Assembly (NCBI GenBank): GCA_035610365.1
Contig: CM069434.1
Coordinates: 102,846,806 to 102,910,805, forward strand
From: Aquatica leii
Taxonomy: Eukaryota > Arthropoda > Insecta > Coleoptera > Lampyridae
Reading direction: 5' to 3'
DNA length: 64,000 nt
Shown here: piece by piece, positions 54,835 through 64,000 of the stretch
How positions within the stretch are numbered: the first letter of the stretch is position 1
Layout of the letters: every line of letters begins with the position of its first letter
Notes under the pieces: generated by a model
Databases searched by the model: none
Seen by the model: the letters and a program-made list of their open reading frames with translations, nothing else
Told to the model about the DNA's origin: nothing
Made by a program: the position numbers and the translations under genes

Positions 54835-56213
54835 CCCAATCAACAAAAAAACATTTTTGAAATGTTTTTTTCAACGTTTTACAAAAGATATATTTACATT
54901 TTTAAAAACATTGTAAAAACGTCTTAATGGCCAGATTTACGTTGCAAAGTCAATATTAGAAAAACATTCTAAAAATGTTTAAAAAATATTATTTAAAATG
55001 CTTACAAAATACAGATAATACAATCGTTGTGTACTCAAAATACTTTAATTTCATATGGTTGCAAACGCATTTAGTGCCTATAACAAAAATTAACACATTA
55101 ACATAAAAGTAAAACAAACGTTATTCATGTGATTACTTTATATTAATTGAAATAATTATAATAATCCTCACAAGTTCCCAATTAATCAAAAGTTTTTTTA
55201 AATTATGGATAGGATCTTTCAGAGTAGAGGAACGGCAACAATAAAATCAAAATTTATCTGTTAAGACCTGAACAATAAAGGTTGTTTTTATTGTTGCCGT
55301 TCCTCCACACCGAATGATCCTATCCATAAAATAAGACTAACTATGCATGTACCTCTTTGTGTAAAAACATCAGAACAACTAACAATCCAAGATTTTGAAA
55401 CTTTGTACACACAAAATAATGCTGCATCAATATCAGAAAAAATTACATGCTAAGATTAATTGGTTATTGTGCACGTTCAAATCTCCCATTTGGCCAACAT
55501 CATATCAATTTGATAACCTTAAAACATCAGAGAGAATAGAAATCATGAAGTACATAGAATGAACGTTTTAGTGTACCACTGCTGTAACAAATAATATTAC
55601 ACTTTAGCAAAATTTCTTGCAACGAAATACGTACCATCATAATAAATGCTGACATACTAAAAGTATCTATTTGAGTTTCACTCGAACGCAAATTAGAAAA
55701 CGATTAAACTGATACACCAACAATTCATTACACAGCATAGCGAGTAATACCATGGAAATTGTTGATTCGTTGAAGCTTAAAATATAATGCAATTCGAATA
55801 TACAAAATCGCCATCTTTTCACGCAGATACTGGAACTTTGCGTAAACGCGGTTATTAAGTACTTAATTCAAATTTGCAAAAAAAGTTTTTAGTAAAACGA
55901 AAAAGTTTATTATGTATTTATTAATAATATGTAACAAAATTTTATATTGCTGTGTTTTTGTTACAATCTATAAAAGAAAAAAGTGCATAGGTGAAAGCAA
56001 AGACAACTATGATTTCTAATAAAGTAAAAACGTTTTTTATGTTAATAAAAAATGTTTTAGGAAACATTTTTAAAATATTTTAATATCAATGTTTAAATGA
56101 AATTCTTTTAAAACGCAACAAAAATATTTTTTTTTAAACTTTTTTTATTTCGACTATTTTAAAACGTTGTAACGTTTTTAAAACATGAAAAAAACGTTTC
56201 ATTGCTGATTGGG
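54835..56213. mobile_element. TA-flanked non-coding inverted-repeat element
   Basis: CCCAATCAACAA at the left end and the inverse of TTGCTGATTGGG at the right end, each next to TA (54833-54834, 56214-56215). Subterminal runs of ACATTTTT/AAAACGTTTT-type sequence recur in both halves in inverse order. It has no coding content. TA duplication suggests mobilisation by a Tc1/mariner-type transposase. Confidence 0.62.
55205..55327. repeat. fold-back inverted repeat nested in the TA-flanked element
   Basis: The left arm 55205-55246 (ATGGATAGGATC...GGAACGGCAACAATAAAA) and right arm 55283-55327 are near-perfect inverse copies with a loop of about 36 nt. Confidence 0.7.
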
Positions 56214-56962
56214 TAGTACTAAATTAGATAATATACGTTTATTACTTTCATTTTTTTTACAACTTTTCTTTAATGTGTTATTTATAGAATTCTAGACATC
56301 ATTTCATTGTATCGTTTTATCGAACATAGTTTCATTGTAAGCATATAGTATACAAACTTTTACTTTTTCAATATTGTTGGTTGTTGATAATAAATAAAAA
56401 ATGAATGTAGTACCAGAAAACTCAATTCGTAAAGTTAATGTCTGCGTAGAATGTATATGTTCTGTTACAGAACTTTTGTATATTGTACCTTTAAGACATG
56501 ATTCAATCTTAGCTGATATACTCTGAAGTTACGAACTTGATAAAATCGAAAATTTTTGTAGGTAAGAATATAATTGATTACAGATAGTGCTTACTAAGCA
56601 TACTGGTTTTTCAGAGTGAGGAACTACACAGCTGCACTTATGATCAGTAGTGGTAACTGCTAAACTACTCAATCCACTCAGTCCCTAACTCCACGAAAAG
56701 TTGGAACACGTACGGTCAAAAAATACTTTAACTTTTAAAAAGCATGGTTTACCTCTAAAATTAAAATAATACTAAAGAAAGAATTATTAAGCATTACCAG
56801 AGATAAAGATTTTTACCGGAGAACAAGTAAATACGCCATAAGTACATAAACTAAAAATGAAAATGTCCAATAAACAAAAAATACTATAAATAATGCATTA
56901 CTTAAGGATGTACGAAAGTGTTCAACAAAATCTCAAAAATTTAGTTTCAAAAATTCTATAGA
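56214..56962. other. no gene recognised
   Basis: AT-rich sequence up to Ty3/gypsy copy 4. Confidence 0.5.
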
Positions 56963-57945
56963 AAATATGACTGTTGAACGCAAGAAGATGATTCAAGGTA
57001 GTTGCACGAATGTTTTCGACTAATCGGTTCTAGTCAGAAGTCGAAAGTGTCAACACTGTGTCGGTCTAAATAAATGAAATGTTTAACGCATGTGCTAAAA
57101 GAAATAAAAGTGCATTAAGTGAAAATAAAAATTAATGTAGATAAACAAAAAGTGCAACTTATCGCGAACAGTATTTGTGAATATCGAGTCATAGTCATAT
57201 ATAAATTACTTGTAAGTTTTTTTTTTTTAATATTGTTACATTTTATCAGTTGTTTATATTTAATAATCATATTTAAAATTGTGTAAATATTTAGTTTAAA
57301 TAAATTTAATTCTAAAATTTGATACAATTGGTGCCAGGTGTAAGGTAGTCTTGTCGTATGCTTGTTTGTTGCAGTTCATTATAACTTTTTTTATTAGTGC
57401 ATTTAATAATAAAGGATAGTTAAAATTTATACAAAATTGCATTTTAAAAGTGACTGTATATCTTATCAAATTTTGTATTTGTATCATAATTTATGCCGGT
57501 AACGCGTTTGCAATCGTTGAAAGTCGATGCAAAGCTATTTGAATTTCTCTAATCAATGAAAAATAATCAAGAATCGACGAATAAAAATATGGAAAAAAAC
57601 CTGTTGAAAGATTCTCAGAAACTGGAAGAAAATTCTAAAGAAATAGAAGAAACATTATTCAAACATTCTCAGAAAATGAAGAAAAATTCTAAAAGTTTAA
57701 AAAAAATACAAACGAGCATTAGCAATCAAAAAAAAAAAAAAACTAAACTAAAACTGTTCAAGAAGAAATGCAAGGCTGTACATTGAATCTAAAAAAAAAC
57801 AGTAGAAGACAAAATACAAGAAGTAAAAGACAAATTAAAACAGAAATTAGAAAAAAATTTAAGAATCATACAAGACAAACTAGAAGAAAAATTTGGAGAA
57901 AAAATGCGACTGCTTGAAGAAAGACTAAATCAAATGAATTGCCAT

Positions 57946-59155
57946 CAGAGCTGGGCAAGTTACTTTGTAAAAGTAGTTAACTATTAACTAAAGTTACTAC
58001 TTTTTAAAAGTAGTGTAAGTTACTAACTACTAACTACCGTAAATCGAAAAGTAGTTAGGTTACTAACTACTCAACAGTTGTATTCTAAAATATAAGTTAT
58101 TTTTTTCAACTACTTGTAGAAAATGTAGTTCTGAGACAATTTATGTTATACCACTTTCAGTCATATAATTATAAGTACCTATATACACTGAATTATTATT
58201 ACATTAAAGAAGACAAAGTAAATCAACCATACTCACACGAAAACAGTAAAACAATTTTAACGTAAGTACTATTATTCTACTATCATGTATATCTATTTTA
58301 TTACAAATTCTCAAAAAAAAATTAATAAAATAAACCTTTAAAAAAACAGAACTTAAAGTAATAAACTAATTGTGGTAGTCAATATTTATTTCCTTTTCAT
58401 AAAAGTAGCTATTGAAAAAAAAGCATCAGCATTTCTTTTGAGCGAATTTATGAATGAAAAACGAAAATAATCGCTCGACAGCAGCTGATGAAGTTAAAAT
58501 TGTACTATACCTAATGAACATTTTTTTAATAATCTTATAATCATCTGACATAGATATATGAATTCTGTTATCTTCCAGGTGTTTTAACAATTCTAGTTCT
58601 ATTCTTCTGGTTTTGTGAGCATGTTCATTCTCAGTATGAAGTAATGTGTAACTTTTTAGACAAACCAGGTTCATCAAAATCAAAAAAACTTTCATTTTGT
58701 TGAAGTAATACTTTGTTTACGTTTAGATCAGTGGCATTTAACATTTCGAAACAAATTAGGTTTGCTGCATTTATAAACATTTTTTGAAAGTCTACATCCA
58801 TATGTTTACTTCTGCGTTACCGTTCATCACTTGAAGGACACGTTTTAATCTGCGAAACTGCAATGGAAGCTGAATAATTGTAGGCATATTGCATGTAATT
58901 GAAGCCGCTAATAAAGTAGTTTAATTACTAGTAAAGTAGTTAAGCTATTAACAAAGTAGTTTAACTATTTTTGTAGTTAAAATAAGGTAGCTAACTACTT
59001 TTTAAATACGATTTCACGAAAAAAGTAATTTATTCCAACTACAGTTACATTATTGAATTAAAGTAACTTGAATATATAGAATACAACTATCGTCAACAAA
59101 AAAGTAGTTAGATTAGTAGCTTAACTACTTTGTAGTTAACTACTGCCCAGCTCTG
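57946..59155 (-). mobile_element. hAT element with 8-bp target duplication
   Basis: Ends CAGAGCTGGGCAAGTTAC and the inverse CAGAGCTGGGCAGTAGTT; ATTGCCAT duplicated exactly at 57938-57945 and 59156-59163. Both ends carry many subterminal GTAGTTAACTAC-type repeats. The internal coding remnant is only the transposase C-terminus, so it is a deletion derivative that must have moved with help from elsewhere. Confidence 0.92.
58426..58695 (-). pseudogene. hAT transposase C-terminal remnant
   Basis: KKMFIRYSTILTSSAAVERLFSF is the hAT dimerisation signature. The preceding residues (LELLKHLEDN, ISMSDDYK) show no catalytic motif. The catalytic core and the N-terminal zinc finger are absent. Confidence 0.8.
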
Positions 59156-60085
59156 ATTGCCATGGTGTAAAAAATGTCATAACAAAAGATTTAATGGATC
59201 ATCTAGAGCCATGCACGACTTACAGATTCTATATCCAAATTTTGATAGTAAAGTTCTATGGTCAACCTACTACAAACTGTTCAAAGCCGCAGCTGTGGCT
59301 GATGGTTAAAGCAACAAACAGAAACCGGCATTTTTGGTGGTTGCTTTACGTAGAGAAGCGCTCGAAATTTTGCTGACTGTTCTTAACCACTTCCAAAAAA
59401 ATGACAAATTCTGAATTACACGTTTAGAAATAAAATATGGAAATGTTGATCTTCAACAAGTGACTAAATCGTCGTGTAGCTGCAGAAAGTATTCAAGTGT
59501 TTGAGACTGACATTGCCAGATTCACACGGTTTGCGCATTCTACAGCACAGATACCTTCTTATAGCAATTGGCCATTCAAACCTTTGTGAACGGCCTTTAG
59601 TACACGCCGTGCAGTTTGAAGCAACAGAACAGGCATCGCGCCAAAACGGTCATAAGATACGCTGTGCCGTAAAAATGCTTGCGAAGACACTAGAAAACAT
59701 CGACGAAATGGAGCAAAGAATGCTTCGGGAAAGCGGAGTGACAACTTTGAGCTCGAGAGAAATAAGTCACGTACAACCCGTACTAAGCCTAAAAAGAAAA
59801 CAAGAAGTGTACTCAAAAGTTTGTAACAAGTTAATCTCGTCTAGTCGTGTTCCAGAGATTACCATTCTAATACCATCGTCTATGGAACAATCGCAAAGCA
59901 TTTATCTTGATAGCAAGATCAATGAACTAAGTGTTCAGTTACTGACTGACATAGAAGCGACAAAAACAATAATTCGTCCTGGCAAAAAAATTTCTACTCA
60001 CCGACAAATAAACGTAACCATTAATTTAAAAAAAAAGAGTACTCAGCCATCGCCAAAGAAGTTATCTTGGAAATGCACGTTATAA

Positions 60086-62265
60086 AGAAATATTGGTTTC
60101 ATTTGGATATGAAGCACAATGCTCTGAAGATTGACGGTAAAACATTTTTTTTTAATTCGACAGAGAAAGCAGCCGTGCGAGTCTTATAGAGTAAAAACGT
60201 GACTCTGCCTGGATGAACTAAAAGTGTAGTAATGGCACGCCTGCATGGAAATTTTCATAAAGGCTACATTTGTGCTATCGAACCAATGGAGGGCGATTTA
60301 GTTGAAAAAGAACTACTAGTTGGCAGAACACTAGTACGAGTAAAAAAGACAGTTCTAGTAAAGATCTTAAATGTCACCTCGGATCCGGTAGCATTAAAAA
60401 AGAAGACCGCCAAAGAAACGCTCACAACATCTATTAGACATTCTTACTTCCGAGTGCCAAAACCTCAACCCAGACCAACAAGTAATTACGGATATAAAAA
60501 AAAGGCGTGATTGAATTTTCAATAGGCGTCCCCAATGGTACTAGTAGAAAAAAAATAGATCAACAAGGTTTTGCGTAGATTACAAATAGCTTAACAATTT
60601 GACCAATGCTACCCTTTACTAGGAATTGACGATACTTTAGACACCTTGTCAGGATCCTAGTGGATTTGAAGAGTAGTTTCTAACCGGTAGAATTGGTACT
60701 CGAGCATCGTGAAAAGTTAGCGTTTACGATTGGAACTGGTTTGAGGCATTGCACTGCTATGCTTTTGGTTTGTGCAACGTCTTGCAACGTTCGAGCGTTT
60801 GATAGAGACCATCTTGCAAAGATTGTCTTGGAAGACGTGCTTAGTTTATATAGACAACGTGGTTGTCGTTGGAAAGTCGTTTGAAGAACATTTAAACAGC
60901 CTGAAGGAAGTGCCGACTACGTGGGGCAAATCCTAAACTGAGCCCAAAGAAATGCCACTTATTTAAAAAAGAAGTGCAATACCTTGGCCACTATTTAAAG
61001 ATGGAATAAAAGCAATCGACAAACATCGGGTTCAAAGTTTTCTTGAGTTGTGCATCTATTATAGACGATTTGTACTCGGATTTGCCAATATTGCCAAATC
61101 ATTGACAAAACTGACCAAAAAAAAAGAACGAAATTTAGATGGAATGAAGACTACAAAAATGCTTTCCCACAACTAAAACAGGGCGTAGTTACTTTGCCGA
61201 TTTTAAGATAATCAAGAGAAGATAAAAAAATTGTTTTGGATACCGATGCAAGTAATCTGGCCATAAGTTTAGTACTTTCGCAAATGCAAGACAAGGAAAA
61301 GTCATTGCGCATTTTAGTATTGTTCAGGCCAGAAAGAAATTATTGCGTGACTAAAAGAGAACTATTAGCAGTTGTCAAGTTCATAGAATACTTTTATAAA
61401 TACTTGTAGACGCAAATTTTTACTAAGAACGAACCACGCCGCCTTGAAATGGCTATTGCAGTTTTGTAATCCAGAAGGAGAAGTGGCAAGATGGATCAAA
61501 AGACTGCAAGAGTATGACTATGACACAAAACACTGCGTCGGAAACAATAATCGGAACGCTGATGCCTTACCTAGAAGACCATGTCCGGCCGACTGCAACC
61601 ATTATTTGCGACTGGAAGAGAAGATCAAATGTTCGCAGAACTGCTATGGCTGATGACGAGTGGGAACCTAAGCAATTGCGTCGATCCCAAAATAAGAGTA
61701 CTTCTGAACTAGAAAACAAACGGCCTACAACCAACCTAGGAAAAAATGAGTGCTTTTAAGAGTGGAAGGCGGTCTGCTTAAGCAATCCCTAAAGAGTGAG
61801 ATTGTAGTTGGTAGTGCCAAAGAGCCAAGTGTCACAAGTGTTGCAGCATCTGCACGATGGTACATTAGAAAAACACTTTGGCATAAAAAAAGCATTAGAA
61901 TAAGTTCGAAAAAAATTCTACTAGGTGAACTGCAAAGAGAACGTCATGGAATGATGGAAAGTGCACAGTTTGCGTATTAGACAATAAAGTCAATGAAAAA
62001 GTATAACGTGAGAAACCCTTTAAAGAGAGTAGCGATTAACATCGCAAAGCCGTTCTCGGAATCTGATTTGGAAAACAAGTACATCCAGGTAGCGATGGAT
62101 TATTTCACAAAAAAGGCGGAGGCTTACGCCATACGCAATCAACAAACAGCTACAGTCGCAAACTTTTTATCAAAAGAGTTTTTCTGCGGTTTTGAGCTCG
62201 AAATATGTTGGAGATTGTCTTCCGAGAGACAGACATTCAAGTGTAGGTCTGCAGTTACCATCTAA
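60086..62265 (+). pseudogene. Pol of copy 4: RT, RNase H, integrase pieces
   Basis: GYICAIEPMEGDLVEKELLVGR (60260), RT pieces around 60690-60900 (AFTIGTGL, LEDVLSLYRQRGC in place of YLDDV), RNase H near 61250-61600 (LDTDASNLAI, WLLQFCNPEGEVARWIKRLQEYDYDT) and integrase at 61990-62180 (RVAINIAKPFSESD, in which the first Asp is Asn). Many stops. Confidence 0.82.
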
Positions 62266-62390
62266 GTAAAACATCAGGTCAGAAAAAGTCTATTTATACT
62301 CAAGAAAGTTGCCGAAATGGAGAGAGCTGCCGTTATCCTTACGACCCCTTCTATCAGAACCGCGTCCAGCTTCCTGTTCTGGGACAAAAC
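62190..62390 (+). pseudogene. macro-domain end and CCCH finger remnant of copy 4
   Basis: LEIVFRETDIQV then VCSYHL corresponds to the last strand of the macro domain in copy 1. ESCRNGESCRYPYDP keeps two of the three cysteines of the CCCH finger (His changed to Tyr), and QLPVLGQNS ends the polyprotein just before the 3' LTR. It shows that the tail is shared by this more distant copy. Confidence 0.75.
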
Positions 62391-62393
62391 AGT

Positions 62394-62741
62394 TGAAGCT
62401 CATAGAAGCTTCGAAATAATTCAGGATGATTTGACGTAGTTACTAAAATGTTCTAGAAGCAGATAAAGTGAAATATAAAAGGTGTCCGAATCTAGTCAGA
62501 AGGGTAATCAATTCTAGTCAGAAGTGTCAACACTAGCACTGTGTCGGTTTAAATAAATAAAGTGTTTAACGCGTGTGCTAAGATAAACAAAAGTGCATCA
62601 AGTGAAAATAAACACCAGTGTAAATATCAAATCATAATCATATATAAATTAAATTTTATTATGAGTTAGTTATATTTAATAATCAGATTTAAAATCGTGT
62701 AAATACTTAGTTTAATAAATTTATTTTTAAAATTCGTTACA
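62394..62741 (+). repeat. 3' LTR of copy 4
   Basis: TGAAGCTCATAG... to TTCGTTACA, following the conserved GGGACAAAACAG tail. Confidence 0.82.
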
Positions 62742-63870
62742 CTATTTTCAATTCTTGTGATTTAGAATTTTACAAGTTTTGTGAAACATTGGTATATTAA
62801 AAGTTGTTATCGATGATTTAATTTATTGTAGTAATGCGCATTTTTATAAATATTTAGTGAGCCAACGGAATTCTGGATTATCAAAACGAAGCTCGACTTA
62901 TACACCTATATGAAAAAATTAGATTATTTATTTTGTCTAGACTTTTAAATAGCAATTTTTGTGTTGTATTTGAGCTGACAACTTTATATCCATAAAATAA
63001 ATTTTTTATTCAAAAAAAATTCTTTTAGACTAATTTGTCAAGAATACAGTTAATTTATGAGTACATGCAGATTGGATTTTCTAATATAGTAATTATAAAT
63101 CAGTGTTTCAATTAAAGATGGGATATTCTATTAACATCAATTTTATGTTCCATACGTATCCAATTGGCCATAATAATAAAACATATATCATGAGCGAGGT
63201 TTTATGAATTTAGAAGATTTTATACAAACAGCAAGCAAACTTTTGGTTTTATTAAAATTGAAGTATGTATACCATTATAATAATATTTATTATTATTTGG
63301 TGAAATAAAAAAAAATTTGCGGACGAAATAGCATCAACAAGCGACTGTTCCGACCGAAGACAAAAAACTGATATCTAAAGTTAAAAAAACATAAAAAGAA
63401 CACCAAACAAAAAAACAATTTGAAAACACACAGAAAAACCAATCAGAGTGCAGAATGCAGAAAAAACTTAATTCATAGTAGATAATATCTGTCAAGTTTA
63501 GCAAACAAGAATTTTAAGAAAACATTAAAACAAAAACCAATGTAAAACTTAAACTTAAAAAAATAAAACTAAAAAATGCAGTTTGGTAGTACTTCTAGGA
63601 GAGCTTTCAGAAAGATTCTATATACCAGTTGATACCGTAGATATACAGATAAACACACCTTAAAAAAAGTGCCCCAAATGCAGGATTAGAAAAAAATTGT
63701 AGGGACACAAATGTGCATCGTTGTCACAGAGATCATATTTGCCGAACTGTTTTTGATAAAACAACATGAACTGTCACATACTCGTAGTCTTTCATCTCAA
63801 AAAAGAACATGAGTACCTATAAACGAACCACTGGTCAGAAGGTAAAAAAACCGAAAAACAACTCAAAAAA
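62742..63870. other. no gene recognised
   Basis: AT-rich, with A-rich tracts at 63310-63560. A cysteine-rich reading near 63660-63740 is too weak to call. Confidence 0.5.
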
Positions 63871-63873
63871 AAA

Positions 63874-64000
63874 AGATCTACATGCAACTTTTCAGAAATT
63901 GGTTAAATAAAGTTAAATTAGATAAAGTTTAAACAAAAGGATTTTATTATCATAGACATGAATACAAATAATACAATTATTTCACTTTAACTTTTTGCTA
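63874..64000. repeat. partial copy of the palindromic module from 35.5 kb
   Basis: From TCTACATGCAACTTTTCAG onward the sequence is nearly identical to 35490-35620 (AAATTGGTTAAATAAAG, AGACATGAATACAAATAA, TTATTTCACTTTAACTTTT). It is cut by the window edge. Confidence 0.85.

Larger units (their letters stand above)
57493..60085 (+). pseudogene. Gag and protease of copy 4, interrupted by hAT
   Basis: MPVTRLQSLKVDAKLFEFL start (57493), then lysine-rich coiled coil to 57945. After the hAT insertion, capsid-like pieces from 59220 (FDSKVLWSTYYKLFKAAA), a degenerate nucleocapsid (SSREISHVQ) and protease where the DTG has become DIEA (LLTDIEATKTIIRP, about 59940). Confidence 0.8.
56963..62741 (+). mobile_element. 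Ty3/gypsy copy 4, old and degraded, with internal hAT insertion
   Basis: 5' LTR about 56963-57326 and 3' LTR 62394-62741 share TCTAGTCAGAAGT, GTGTCAACACT, TGTGTCGGT and GTGTTTAACGCGTGTGCTAA. A primer-binding-like TGGTGCCAGG is at 57329. Gag, protease, RT, RNase H, integrase and the end of the macro/CCCH tail can all be followed in order. An internal deletion runs from the integrase core to the last part of the macro domain. No clear target duplication. Confidence 0.85.

Noticed and set aside
63580..63760. Possible non-LTR Gag zinc knuckles near the window end
   Set aside because: Cysteines and histidines occur only across frame changes and with irregular spacing.

Overview
The window is AT-rich animal nuclear DNA, most likely from an insect. 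It holds one host gene with phase-0 and short GT-AG introns, surrounded by many decayed transposons: Ty3/gypsy LTR elements, Penelope-like elements, Tc1/mariner, pogo, piggyBac, hAT, a Crypton-like tyrosine recombinase and non-LTR retrotransposons. I saw no bacterial features, CRISPR array, rRNA or tRNA gene.

The only intact host gene is a class I SLC2A facilitative glucose transporter (Glut1/GLUT-like) on the minus strand. It has nine coding exons spread over 1353-25464 and encodes about 495 residues. Most introns are 45-61 nt, but two are very large (about 14.1 kb at 11243-25325 and 8.2 kb at 2008-10242), and transposon insertions account for much of their length. The 8.2 kb intron holds a pogo-type transposon, a solo LTR and a nested stack: a mariner-like transposase split by Penelope and piggyBac insertions, with the piggyBac itself split by an LTR element. 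The 14.1 kb intron holds two Tc1-like elements, a second pogo-like pseudogene, a non-LTR endonuclease fragment, a hAT fragment and a nearly complete Penelope-like element with inverted terminal arms, a 13-bp target duplication and hammerhead-ribozyme-like cores.

Upstream of the gene (27.4-64 kb) the sequence is almost entirely retrotransposon. Four related Ty3/gypsy elements lie on the plus strand, at about 27.5-34.1, 34.3-38.6, 41.9-47.8 and 57.0-62.7 kb. They carry a coiled-coil Gag, protease, RT, RNase H and integrase. Downstream of the integrase is an unusual tail: a macro domain of the TARG1/OARD1 (ADP-ribosyl hydrolase) type followed by a CCCH zinc finger. In the 41.9 kb copy the macro domain is in frame with the integrase GPY/F module. 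Every copy is disabled by stops, frameshifts or deletions. Between them are a degenerate gypsy fragment of another lineage, a Crypton-like recombinase gene interrupted by the 41.9 kb element, an APE-type non-LTR element, a mariner, a hAT insertion with a clean 8-bp duplication, and several non-coding terminal-inverted-repeat elements, some nested in each other.

All calls come from reading motifs and comparing copies within the window; no database search was possible. The glucose transporter, the Ty3/gypsy elements, the Penelope element and the hAT insertion are the most secure. The macro/CCCH tail is the most interesting item.
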